A stretch of 64,000 nt of DNA. Origin: CAMYMQ01 sp963730305. GTDB lineage: Bacteria > Pseudomonadota > Alphaproteobacteria > Bin65. A program made the position numbers and the translations under genes. Under the pieces are notes generated by a model, which saw nothing but the letters and a program-made list of their open reading frames with translations, ran no database searches and was not told where the DNA came from. This document shows, one piece after another, positions 9,037 to 17,293 of the stretch. Location: assembly GCA_963730305.1 (NCBI GenBank), contig CAVSRB010000002.1, positions 310,001 through 374,000 on the forward strand, read 5' to 3'. The number at the start of each line of letters is the position of its first letter. Position 1 is the stretch's first letter.

Positions 9037-10275
9037 GTGTTTCGAGGTTGGCTGGTCGTTCTCGGCGCCTTCGGCGTGCTGTTCGTCGCGTTCGGGTGCG
9101 CCTATTCCTTCCCCGCGTTCTTCGACATCCTGGTCGACGCGTTCAAGGGCGCGCGGGGCGACGTCTCGCTCGTCTTCGCCATCGCCGGCTGCCTGCTGTT
9201 CGTCGTCGGCGCCTTCACCGGGCCGCTGTCCGACCGGGTCGATCCGCGCTGGGTGATCGGCTTCGGCGTGCTTCTGATCGGCGCCGGGCCGATCGCCGCC
9301 AGCTTCGCGACAGCGCTGTGGCAGGTCCAGCTCGCCATGGGGGTCGGCATCGGCGTCGGCGTCGGCTTCGCCTATGTGCCCGCTGTCGGCCCGGTCCAGC
9401 GCTGGTTCGTCCGGCGGCGCGGCTTCGCCTCGGGCATGGCGGTCGCGGGCATCGGCGTCGGCACCTTCGTGGCGCCTCTGGCCGCGACGGCGATCATGGG
9501 CGCCCTGGACTGGCGGGCGGCGTACCAGATCATGGGCGTCGCGGCGATCCTGCTCGGACTGGCGGCGACCGCGCTGATCGTCGCCTCGCCGGAGCGGGTC
9601 GGCCTCGCGCCCGACGGCGCGTCGGCGCCCCTGGCCGGGGTCGATAGCATTCGCGCCCTGCCGGGAATGACCCGCCGCGAGGCGATCCGGACCCGGCCCT
9701 TCGTCGTCTTGTGGCTGTCCGGCTTCGTGCTGTCCTTCCCGCTGTTCGTGCCGTTCGTCCACCTGGTGCCCTACACCATGGACCTCGGCTATTCGAAGGG
9801 GAGCGCCGTGTTCGTCACCAGCCTGATCGGCGTCGGCAGCATCGCCGGGCGGTTCCTGATGGGCGGGCTCGCCGACCGGTTCGGCCGGCGCGAATCGCTG
9901 ATCGGCATGTTCGTCGGCCTCGCCCTGATGTTCGCGCTGTGGCTGGTCGCCGACAGCCTGTGGCTGCTCGCCGTCTTCGCGCTGATCTACGGCACCTGCT
10001 ACGGCGGTTACGTGGCGCTGGTCCCGGCGGTCGCGATCGACTACCTGGGCGGTCGCAACGCCGGGGCCATTATCGGCGCGCTCTACACCAGCGTCGCCAT
10101 CGGCACCCTGTTCGGGTCGCCGTTGACCGGCTACGCCTACGATCTGTGGAAGACCTACGACTGGGCGCTCTACGCCGGGCTCGCGATGCTGGTCCTGGCC
10201 ACGGCGATCGTCTTCCTGTTGCCCGTGTTGCCCGCCCGCGCGAGCCAGGCCGCCCCGGCGGCGCAGGGCGGATGA
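9037..10275 (+). CDS. Major facilitator superfamily transporter
   Basis: A 412-residue, 12-helix MFS permease. The motif between helices 2 and 3 is visible as GPLSDRVDPRWVIGFGVLL, and its second-half counterpart as GGLADRFGRRESLIGMFVGL. The family resembles monocarboxylate/oxalate-formate antiporter-like MFS proteins, but the substrate is not determinable. It starts at GTG 9037 behind a run of six G residues that can serve as ribosome-binding site. The stop codon overlaps the ATG of the next gene (ATGA), so the hydrolase is probably translationally coupled and may act on the transported compound. Confidence 0.87.
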   Translation: MFRGWLVVLGAFGVLFVAFGCAYSFPAFFDILVDAFKGARGDVSLVFAIAGCLLFVVGAFTGPLSDRVDPRWVIGFGVLLIGAGPIAASFATALWQVQLAMGVGIGVGVGFAYVPAVGPVQRWFVRRRGFASGMAVAGIGVGTFVAPLAATAIMGALDWRAAYQIMGVAAILLGLAATALIVASPERVGLAPDGASAPLAGVDSIRALPGMTRREAIRTRPFVVLWLSGFVLSFPLFVPFVHLVPYTMDLGYSKGSAVFVTSLIGVGSIAGRFLMGGLADRFGRRESLIGMFVGLALMFALWLVADSLWLLAVFALIYGTCYGGYVALVPAVAIDYLGGRNAGAIIGALYTSVAIGTLFGSPLTGYAYDLWKTYDWALYAGLAMLVLATAIVFLLPVLPARASQAAPAAQGG

Positions 10276-11075
10276 TGGCGGCGCCGACGCACAGCGAGGT
10301 GATCCTCCATGCCGACGGGCACCGGCTCGCCGGCCGCTGGGTGCGTCCGGCGGGCGATTTGGTCCAGGGGCCGACGCCAGGGACGACATTGGTCTTCCTG
10401 CACGAGGGCCTGGGCTGCATCGGCATGTGGGGCGACTTCCCCGACGCCGTGGTCGCGGCGACCGGCCTGCCGGCGCTGGTCTACGACCGGTACGGCTATG
10501 GCGGTTCCGATCCGCTCGACGGCCCGCTTCCGGCCGACTGGATGGAGCAGGAGGCGCTGGTGTCGCTGCCGCAGGTGCTGACCGAGACAGGGATCGACCG
10601 ACCGATCCTGATCGGCCACTCGGACGGCGGAACCATTGCGCTGGTCTACGGCGCCCACCATCCCTGCGCCGGGATCGTCACTGAGGCGGCGCATATCTAT
10701 CAGGACGAGCTGACCCATAAGGGCCAGGCCTATGTCCGTTCCCAGCTCGAAAAGGGAGCGATCCAGGAAATCCTTGAACCCCATCACGGCGACCGGGCCG
10801 GTGCCCTGGTCGATGCCTGGTTGACCCATTGGGGCAGCCCGGAAAAGCGCGACTGGGACATTTCGGCGATGCTGCCCGACATCGCCTGTCCGCTCCTGGC
10901 CATCCAGGGCGAGCGGGACCGGTTCGGCGAGCCGGCCCAGCTCGACCGCATTGTCGACGGAGCGGGCGGCTCGTCCGAAAAGCTGTTCCTGCCAGATTGC
11001 GGGCACGTGCCGCACCTTCAGGCACGGGAGACCGTGCTCGAGGCGATCGCGAAATTCGTAGGATCGGTGGTTTGA
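10272..11075 (+). CDS. Alpha/beta-hydrolase
   Basis: A 267-residue alpha/beta-hydrolase. The oxyanion-side HG-like motif lies near FLHEGLGCIGMWGDFPD. The nucleophile elbow is GHSDGG (Ser near residue 118). An acidic residue lies in IQGERDRFGEP and the catalytic His in DCGHVPHLQ. There is no signal peptide. It begins on the ATG that overlaps the MFS stop codon. The substrate is unknown; related proteins hydrolyse small esters, lactones or peptides. Coupling to the MFS gene suggests action on an imported or exported molecule. Confidence 0.85.
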   Translation: MMAAPTHSEVILHADGHRLAGRWVRPAGDLVQGPTPGTTLVFLHEGLGCIGMWGDFPDAVVAATGLPALVYDRYGYGGSDPLDGPLPADWMEQEALVSLPQVLTETGIDRPILIGHSDGGTIALVYGAHHPCAGIVTEAAHIYQDELTHKGQAYVRSQLEKGAIQEILEPHHGDRAGALVDAWLTHWGSPEKRDWDISAMLPDIACPLLAIQGERDRFGEPAQLDRIVDGAGGSSEKLFLPDCGHVPHLQARETVLEAIAKFVGSVV

Positions 11076-11108
11076 GACGTCGCAGGCGAACCTGCATCTT
11101 CGGGAAAA

Positions 11109-11183
11109 TGGTGCCGCCGGAGTGAATTGAACACTCGACCCCACCCTTACCAAGGGTGTGCTCTACCCCTGAGCTACGGCGGC
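11109..11183 (-). tRNA. tRNA-Thr (anticodon GGT)
   Basis: The minus strand folds as a complete cloverleaf with acceptor GCCGCCG/CGGCGGC, D-arm GCTCAGGGGTAGAGC, anticodon stem CACCC/GGGTG with loop TTGGTAA (anticodon GGT), and T-loop TTCAATT. The CCA end is encoded. It lies between the alpha/beta-hydrolase gene and the gene before murA, on the opposite strand to both. It reads the ACC threonine codon, which is favoured at this GC content. Confidence 0.96.
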
Positions 11184-11377
11184 CCAGCCATTTCCGAATA
11201 TTGGCGCCGGCATTACTCGTCGAGGAGCACCGGCGCGCCCGGCCTCTAGATGGGGCCGGAAAGCGGCGCGGACAATGCCACGCGTCCCCCGGCGATGCAA
11301 GCGGCCGCGGCGCCCTTCGGCGGCTTTAGGGGCGGCGATGCTTGACGCGATGCGCCGGTCGGGTGACCCTGTCGGGG

Positions 11378-11548
11378 ATGGGCGCCGAGAACGCAAACGA
11401 AAGCAAGAAGAAGGCCGACGAAGAGCGGTCTGCGCGCCTTGCCGCAGCACTCAGGGAAAACCTGCGCCGGCGCAAGGCGCAACAACAGGACCGGAGTGGC
11501 AGAGGGAGGCGTGACGATGGGGGAAGAACCGAGGGGACCGAGGGCTGA
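11378..11548 (+). CDS. Small conserved hypothetical protein upstream of murA
   Basis: A 56-residue, highly charged protein whose core reads SARLAAALRENLRRRKAQQQ. It has no cysteines and no membrane segment. Short Arg/Lys-rich helical proteins of this type often sit just before murA in Rhodospirillales-like genomes, which supports it being real. The start ATG at 11378 is chosen because upstream residues in the same frame (to 11342) do not look conserved. The function is unknown; a basic amphipathic helix could bind nucleic acid or ribosomes. Confidence 0.6.
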   Translation: MGAENANESKKKADEERSARLAAALRENLRRRKAQQQDRSGRGRRDDGGRTEGTEG

Positions 11549-11702
11549 GTCGATCCCGCCGAGCGGGTTGAGAGGGTTCGAGGGTTCGAGTAAAAGCGCG
11601 CAGGTCGCCAGCCTGGACGAGATCGGGCCGATCGACGTGCCGGCACCGTCGGCCGAGTTGAGGGCGCGGCTTCGCATCCGCCGCCAGGGAGACACAGCGG
11701 AC

Positions 11703-12962
11703 ATGGATAGCATTCGCATCGTCGGCGGCAACCGTCTGACCGGCCAGATCCCGATCAGCGGCGCGAAGAACGCGACGCTGCCGCTGATGGCCGCGAGCCT
11801 GCTGACGCCCGAAACCCTGCACCTGACCAACGTCCCGCGCCTCGCCGATATCGGCACGCTGATAAAGGTGCTCGAGCAGCACGGCGTCGAGACGTCGTGG
11901 GAACCGGGCGCCCTCACCCTCAAGGCCGAGGACATTCCCAACACCACGGCGCCCTACGACCTGGTCCGGCGCATGCGCGCTTCGGTCCTGGTGCTCGGGC
12001 CGCTGGTCGCGCGCTTCGGCAATGCCGTGGTCTCGCTGCCGGGCGGCTGCGCGATCGGCACGCGGCCGGTCGACCTGCACCTCACGGGGCTGGAGCAGCT
12101 CGGCGCCCGCATCGACCTCGGCCGCGGCTACATCCATGCGACCGCACCCAAGGGCCTGAAGGGCGCGCATATCATCTTCCCGAAGGTCTCGGTCGGCGCG
12201 ACGGAGAACCTGCTGATGGCCGCCTCGCTCGCCAAGGGCGAGACAATCTTGGAGAACGCCGCGCTCGAGCCCGAGGTGCAGGATCTCGCACACTGCCTCG
12301 TCGCGATGGGCGCGAAGATCGAGGGCATCGGAACCGAGAAGCTGGTCATCGAGGGTGTCGAGGGCCTGCACGGTGCCTCGCACAGCGTCGTGCCCGACCG
12401 CATCGAGGCGGGAACCTACGGTATCGCCGCCGCCGCGACCGGCGGGGACGTGGAGCTGCTCGGCATGCGGCTCGAGCTGTTCGGCGCCGCCGCGGAGGCC
12501 TTGCGCAACGCCGGCGTGGCGCTGGAGGAAACGGCGAACGGCGTCCGCGCCGCCTGCGCCAACGGTTCGCTGGTCGGCTACGACGTGATGACCGATCCCT
12601 TCCCGGGTTTTCCGACCGACCTTCAGGCCCAATATATGGCCCTGATGTCGATCGCGAAGGGTGCGGCGATGATCACGGAGACGATCTTCGAGAACCGTTA
12701 TATGCACGTGCCGGAGCTGATGCGCATGGGCGCGAACATCAATCTCCACGGCTCGTCGGCGATGATCCGCGGGGTCGACAAGCTGTACGGCGCCGAGGTG
12801 ATGGCGACCGATCTGCGCGCCTCGTCGTCGCTGGTCGTCGCCGCGCTCGCCGCCGACGGCGAAACGGTCATCAACCGCGTCTATCATCTCGATCGCGGCT
12901 ACGAGCGGCTGGAGGAGAAGCTCGCGGCGTGCGGCGCGGAAGTGGAGCGAATAGCGGCTTGA
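11703..12962 (+). CDS. murA: UDP-N-acetylglucosamine 1-carboxyvinyltransferase
   Basis: A 419-residue EPSP-synthase-fold enzyme that transfers enolpyruvate from PEP to UDP-GlcNAc, the first committed step of peptidoglycan synthesis in the cytoplasm. The N-terminal GKN-type residues are in ISGAKNATLPLMAASLL. The catalytic loop is SLPGGCAIGTRPVD with Cys116, the residue attacked by fosfomycin, so the enzyme is predicted to be fosfomycin-sensitive at target level. Length and start (MDSIRIVGG) match the family. The stop codon shares a base with the ATG of the DUF2948 gene. Confidence 0.97.
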   Translation: MDSIRIVGGNRLTGQIPISGAKNATLPLMAASLLTPETLHLTNVPRLADIGTLIKVLEQHGVETSWEPGALTLKAEDIPNTTAPYDLVRRMRASVLVLGPLVARFGNAVVSLPGGCAIGTRPVDLHLTGLEQLGARIDLGRGYIHATAPKGLKGAHIIFPKVSVGATENLLMAASLAKGETILENAALEPEVQDLAHCLVAMGAKIEGIGTEKLVIEGVEGLHGASHSVVPDRIEAGTYGIAAAATGGDVELLGMRLELFGAAAEALRNAGVALEETANGVRAACANGSLVGYDVMTDPFPGFPTDLQAQYMALMSIAKGAAMITETIFENRYMHVPELMRMGANINLHGSSAMIRGVDKLYGAEVMATDLRASSSLVVAALAADGETVINRVYHLDRGYERLEEKLAACGAEVERIAA

Positions 12963-13402
12963 TGGCAGGTGGCTTGAGGCTGGCGGCCCGCGATCCGGAC
13001 GACCTCGCCGTCATCGCCGGGTGTCTGCAGGACGCGATCGTGCCGGTCGCGGACATCGCTTTCGTCCCGGAAGAGCAGCGGTTCGTCATGGTGGCCAACC
13101 GCTTCCGCTGGGAAGAGGCGCAGGAGGGCCGCAGTCGCGCGACGTACGAGCGCGTCAACTGCGGCGTGTCATTCGAGGGCGTCGAACGGGTGCAAAGAGC
13201 CGGGGGATCGACCTTCGGCGGCGGGAGGATATGTTATCGCTGCTGACGGTCCGCGCGGAGGCGGGGGCCGTCATGCTTGGTTTTTGCGGGCGGCGCCGAG
13301 ATCCGGATCGAGACCGACGCGATCGCGTGCCGGATCGAGGACATCGGCGAGCCCTGGCCGACCCGGTGGCGGCCGTCGCACCCGGACGAGGACGAGCGCT
13401 GA
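12962..13402 (+). CDS. DUF2948 family protein, reading frame broken by two compensating indels
   Basis: The N-terminal part (LRLAARDPDDLAVIAGCLQD, then YERVNCGVSFEGVERVQ) and the C-terminal part (FAGGAEIRIETDAIACRIED, then EPWPTRWRPSHPDEDER) are in one frame. The middle (SRGIDLRRREDMLSLLTVRA) is one frame off. One base appears to be missing in the A-run near 13195 and one extra near 13282; without the change the frame stops at 13246. Restored, it is a 146-147-residue DUF2948 protein, normally found between murA and hisG/hisD in this lineage. The function is unknown. Two opposite indels in an otherwise well conserved gene point to sequence error rather than decay. Confidence 0.75.
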
Positions 13403-13427
13403 GCGCGCTGTACGAGAACTGAGTGAC

Positions 13428-14117
13428 ATGAACACGACGACGACCCGTGCCAACAGCCCGATCATCCTCGCCCTGCCCAAGGGCCGGATCCTGGACGAGG
13501 TGCGTCCGCTGCTGCACGGCGCGGGGATCGAGCCCGAGGCGGCCTTCGACGATCCCGACAGCCGCAAGCTGCGCTTTTCGACCAGCGTGCCGAACCTGGA
13601 GATCATCCGGGTGCGCAGCTTCGACGCAGCGACCTTCGTCGCCTTCGGCGGCGCCCAGCTCGGCGTGGTCGGCAACGACGTCATCACCGAGTTCGGCTAT
13701 CCCGAGCTCTACGTGCCGCTCGACCTCGACATCGGCCACTGCCGGCTGTCGGTCGCCGAGCCGGTCGAGCTGCGCAAGCACGACGACCCGGCGCGGTGGA
13801 GCCACGTCCGCGTCGCGACCAAATATCCCGAGATCACCCGCCGCCACTTCGCGGCGCGCGGCGTCCAGGCGGAGTGCATCAAGCTCAACGGCGCGATGGA
13901 GCTGGCGCCGACGCTCGGCCTGTGCCGGCGCATCGTCGACCTGGTGTCGACCGGGCGGACGCTGAAGGAGAACGGCCTGGTCGAGGTCGAGACCATCGCC
14001 CAGGTGACGTCGCGGCTCGTGGTCAACCGCTCCGCGCTCAAGACCCGCCCGATCGAGATCGGCGACTGCATCGAGCGGTTTCGCCGCGCGGTCGAGGAAT
14101 GCGGCGATGCCGCGTAG
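13428..14117 (+). CDS. hisG: ATP phosphoribosyltransferase, short form
   Basis: A 229-residue HisG of the short type, lacking the C-terminal regulatory ACT-like domain. It catalyses the first step of histidine synthesis (ATP + PRPP). Short HisG works with the regulatory partner HisZ, which is not in this window. Family motifs include ALPKGRILDE at the N-terminus, the PRPP-side loop ending in LVSTGRTLKENGL, and LNGAMELAPTLG. The start ATG at 13428 precedes a Thr-rich lead of 8 residues. The 3' end overlaps hisD by 11 bases, so hisGD is an operon. Confidence 0.95.
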   Translation: MNTTTTRANSPIILALPKGRILDEVRPLLHGAGIEPEAAFDDPDSRKLRFSTSVPNLEIIRVRSFDAATFVAFGGAQLGVVGNDVITEFGYPELYVPLDLDIGHCRLSVAEPVELRKHDDPARWSHVRVATKYPEITRRHFAARGVQAECIKLNGAMELAPTLGLCRRIVDLVSTGRTLKENGLVEVETIAQVTSRLVVNRSALKTRPIEIGDCIERFRRAVEECGDAA

Positions 14118-15441
14118 GCTCCGCGAGACGGACGACGCTTTCGAGACCGGGTTCGACGCGCTCCTCGAAGATCGCCAGGATACGGCCGACAGCGTCGACG
14201 ACGTGGTCGCCGGCGATCATCGCGGACGTACGCGACCGCGGCGACGCGGCGCTGCTCGACTATACCGAGCGCTTCGACCGGCTGACCCTGTCCGCCGCCG
14301 AGATCCGCATCGATCCGGCGCGGCTCGCCGCGGCGGTCGGCAACTGCCCGCCCGCCCAGATCGCCGCGCTGGAGACGGCGGCGGCCCGCATCGCCGACTA
14401 TCACCAGCGGCTGATGCCCGCGGACCTCGACCATACCGACGCCGAGGGCGTGCGGCTGGGCGCGCGCTGGACGCCGCTCGACGCGGTCGGCGTCTACGTG
14501 CCGGGCGGCAAGGCGGCCTATCCCAGCTCGGTGCTGATGAACGCGGTGCCGGCCAAGGTCGCCGGGGTGGACCGCGTCGCGATGGTCGTGCCGACCCCGG
14601 GTGGCGAGGTCAACGAGCTCGTCCTCGCCGCCGCGCACATCGCCGGCGTCGACGAGGTCTACCGCGTCGGCGGCGCCCAGGCGGTCGCGGCCCTGGCCTA
14701 CGGCACCGACACGATCGCGCGCGGTCGACAAGATCGTCGGCCCCGGCAACGCCTACGTCGCCTCGGCGAAGAAGCAGGTCTTCGGCCGGGTCGGCATCGA
14801 CCTGATCGCGGGCCCGTCCGAGATCCTGGTCGTCGCCGACGCCGACAACGACCCGAGGTGGATCGCCGCCGACCTGCTGTCGCAGGCCGAGCACGACGAG
14901 ATCGCCCAGGCGATCCTGATCACCGACAGCGCACCGTTCGCCGAGGCGGTCGAGCGGGCCATCGACGTCCACCTGCAACGCCTCGCGCGCACCGAGATCG
15001 CCGCGCGAAGCTGGGCCGACCACGGCGCGATCATCGTGGTCGACGACCTCGCCCGGGCGCCCGCGCCTGGTCGACCGGCTGGCGCCGGAGCATCTCGAGC
15101 TGGCGGTCGCCGACCCGGAGGCCCTGGCCAGGCAGATACGCCACGCCGGCGCGATCTTCCTGGGCCGGTTCGCGCCGGAAGCCATCGGCGACTACGTCGC
15201 CGGGCCCAACCACGTGTTGCCGACGTCGCGCACGGCGCGCTTTTCGTCGGGTCTCGGCGTCCAGGATTTCCTCAAGCGGACCTCGATGATCGCCTGCGAC
15301 GCCGCCAGCCTCCGCCGCATCGGCCCGGCCGCGGTCGAGTTGGCCAATGCCGAGGGGCTCGATGCGCACGCCCTGTCGATCTCGATCCGGCTCGACGGAG
15401 CGGAGGGGGACGCCGACGGAACGGGCGCCGAGCGCCGCTGA
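14107..15441 (+). CDS. hisD: Histidinol dehydrogenase, full length but with three single-base insertions
   Basis: The protein is spread over three frames. MPRRLRETDDAFETGFD starts at 14107; the frame moves near 14211 (one extra G). DAVGVYVPGGKAAYPSS and RVGGAQAVAALAYGTD follow until an extra base near 14722. VDKIVGPGNAYVASAKKQVF and QAEHDEIAQAILIT follow until an extra base near 15062. PEHLELAVADPEALARQIRH and GPNHVLPTSRTARFSSGLGV finish the protein at 15441. Restored, it has 443 residues with the zinc and NAD motifs of HisD intact. It catalyses the last two steps of histidine synthesis. Complete conservation between the breaks argues that the indels are not biological. Confidence 0.9.
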
Positions 15442-15446
15442 CGCGT

Positions 15447-15920
15447 GTGGCCCGCGATCCCCGCATAGTCGACCTCCAACTCGATGAGCGGACCGTCGTT
15501 CGCCGCAGCCAGGATATCGAGCACGAGCGGGCGGTCGCCATCTACGACCTGCTCGAGGAGAACCACTTCGCGCCGCAGGTCGACGATCCGGGGCCGTATG
15601 TCCTGCATCTCGGGGTCGAAGAGAATCGCCTGATCTTCGACATCCGGGATCGCGACGGCGGCGAGCTGGCCAAGGTCCCCCTCGCGCTCCAGCCGTTCCG
15701 GCGGCTGGTGAAGGACTATTTCACCGTCTGCGAGAGCTATTTCAGCGCCATCAAGACCGCGAGCCCCAGCCAGATCGAGGCGATCGACATGGGCCGGCGG
15801 GCGCTCCACAACGAAGGATCCGAGCTGTTGCGTGCCAGCCTGGCCGACAGGATCGACGTCGATTTCGATACGTCGCGCCGGCTGTTCACCCTGCTGTGCG
15901 TCCTTCACATCCGGGGCTGA
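15447..15920 (+). CDS. UPF0262 family protein
   Basis: 157 residues from GTG 15447, 5 bases after the hisD stop. Characteristic stretches are IEHERAVAIYDLLEENHF near residue 25, PLALQPFRRLVKDYFTVCES mid-protein, and a C-terminal DTSRRLFTLLCVLHIRG. UPF0262 is an alphaproteobacterial family of unknown function that is regularly found directly after hisD, as here. There are no membrane segments and no obvious catalytic motif. The GTG start is chosen because the residues before it belong to the hisD tail in another frame. Confidence 0.88.
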   Translation: MARDPRIVDLQLDERTVVRRSQDIEHERAVAIYDLLEENHFAPQVDDPGPYVLHLGVEENRLIFDIRDRDGGELAKVPLALQPFRRLVKDYFTVCESYFSAIKTASPSQIEAIDMGRRALHNEGSELLRASLADRIDVDFDTSRRLFTLLCVLHIRG

Positions 15921-15927
15921 CACGTCG

Positions 15928-16365
15928 ATGGAGCTGCCGGGCAGCGTTCTGTTCGCGTGTACGATGAACTCGGTCCGCTCGCCGATGGCGGAGGCCTATC
16001 TCAAGCACATCCACGGCACGCGCATCTACGTCGATTCGGTCGGCGTGCGCTCGCGCGAGGTCGACGGCTTCGCGATCGCCGTGATGGACGAGGTCGGCCT
16101 GGACATCCGCAACCACAATCCGAAGACCTTCGACGAGCTGGAGGACACCAGCTTCGACCTGGTCATCACCCTGTCGCCCGAGGCGCAGCACCGGGCGGTC
16201 GAGCTGACCCGGACGATGGCGGTCGAGATCGAGTTCTGGAACACGCTGGACCCGACCGTCGTCGACGGCGACCGGGAAACCCGGCTGGACGCCTACCGCC
16301 AGGTGCGCGACGGCCTGTTCGCCCGGATCCTGGAGCGCTTCCCGCTGCCGTTGAAGCCCGTATGA
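15928..16365 (+). CDS. Low-molecular-weight protein-tyrosine-phosphatase family protein
   Basis: A 145-residue cysteine-based phosphatase fold. The P-loop C-x5-R is FACTMNSVRSPMAEAY near residues 10-16. The general acid loop is expected in FWNTLDPTVVDGD, an unusual form of the canonical DPxD segment. The LMW-PTP family includes arsenate reductases and tyrosine phosphatases; which activity applies cannot be decided. It follows the UPF0262 gene by 7 bases and precedes infA by 76 bases, the usual place for this gene in the lineage, where a role in housekeeping signalling is assumed rather than known. Confidence 0.87.
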   Translation: MELPGSVLFACTMNSVRSPMAEAYLKHIHGTRIYVDSVGVRSREVDGFAIAVMDEVGLDIRNHNPKTFDELEDTSFDLVITLSPEAQHRAVELTRTMAVEIEFWNTLDPTVVDGDRETRLDAYRQVRDGLFARILERFPLPLKPV

Positions 16366-16441
16366 GGCGTACGCACGGACTTGACCCGCACCGCGGGGCC
16401 GACCATCCTTCCGGCGATCGACCAGACCTGCTGGAGACCGC

Positions 16442-16660
16442 ATGGCGAAAGAGGACATGCTCGAGTTTTCGGGGACCGTGACGGAGGTCCTGCCGAATGC
16501 CATGTTCCGCGTCCTGTTGGACAACGAACACGAGATCCTTGCGCACACTTCCGGCAAGATGCGGAAAAACCGCATCCGCGTTCTCGCTGGCGATCGCGTG
16601 AACGTCGAAATGACCCCTTACGATTTGACCAAGGGTCGCATCACCTTCCGTTTCAAGTAG
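16442..16660 (+). CDS. infA: Translation initiation factor IF-1
   Basis: A 72-residue S1/OB-fold protein starting MAKEDMLEFSGTVTEVLPN and ending TKGRITFRFK, the exact family length. It binds the ribosomal A site with IF-2 and IF-3 during initiation. A good Shine-Dalgarno (GGAGA) precedes the ATG. The maf gene follows after 9 bases. The stretch AMFRVLLDNEHEILAHTSGK carries the usual RNA-binding surface. Confidence 0.98.
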   Translation: MAKEDMLEFSGTVTEVLPNAMFRVLLDNEHEILAHTSGKMRKNRIRVLAGDRVNVEMTPYDLTKGRITFRFK

Positions 16661-16669
16661 CCGGCCGCG

Positions 16670-17293
16670 ATGCGGGCTGGCCCCGACCGCGGCCGACTGG
16701 TGCTCGCATCGGCATCGCCCCGCCGCCTCGACCTGTTGCGCCAGGTCGGCGCACCACCCGACCTCGTGGTTGCGCCCGACATCGACGAGACGCCGGCCAA
16801 GAACGAACCGCCCGCCGTCTACGCGCGCCGCGTCGCGGAAGAAAAGGCGCGTGCCGTATGGACCGATCACCGTGACAGCTACGTCCTCGCCGCCGATACC
16901 GTGGTCGTGGCCGGTCGCCGGATCCTGCCCAAGGCGGATACCGCCGCCGAGGCGCGGGACTGCCTGCGTCGCCTGTCCGGCCGGCGCCATCGCGTGCTCG
17001 GCGCGGTCAGCGTGATCGCACCCGACGGCGTCCACCACCAGCGCCTCGTCACGACGGTCGTCACGTTCAAGCAGCTCCACCCGGCCGAGGTCGACCGCTA
17101 CATCGATACCGGCGAGTGGCAGGGCAAGGCCGGCGGCTACGCCATCCAGGGGCGCGCGGCGGTGTTCGTGCGCTTCCTGTCGGGCTCGTACACCAATGTC
17201 GTCGGCCTGCCGCTGTTCGAGACCTGGCACCTCCTTTCAGGCCTGGGCTACCGCCCGGACGAAGCCGCACCGTGTCCAAGCGCCTCCTGCTGA
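16670..17293 (+). CDS. maf: Maf-family nucleoside triphosphate pyrophosphatase
   Basis: A 207-residue Maf protein that hydrolyses non-canonical or excess nucleoside triphosphates to monophosphates. Key motifs are LASASPRRLDLLRQVG at the N-terminus, the catalytic Asp in VLAADTVVV, and GGYAIQGRAAVFV with the second acidic/Gln region. YIDTGEWQGKAGG places it in the YhdE/dTTP-UTP pyrophosphatase-like branch. The 3' end overlaps the start of the RNase E/G gene by 22 bases, implying coupled translation. Confidence 0.94.
   Translation: MRAGPDRGRLVLASASPRRLDLLRQVGAPPDLVVAPDIDETPAKNEPPAVYARRVAEEKARAVWTDHRDSYVLAADTVVVAGRRILPKADTAAEARDCLRRLSGRRHRVLGAVSVIAPDGVHHQRLVTTVVTFKQLHPAEVDRYIDTGEWQGKAGGYAIQGRAAVFVRFLSGSYTNVVGLPLFETWHLLSGLGYRPDEAAPCPSASC

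Noticed and set aside
14107..15441. hisD as a pseudogene
   Set aside because: All catalytic regions are fully conserved between three one-base insertions, and neighbouring essential genes are intact. Sequence error is more likely.
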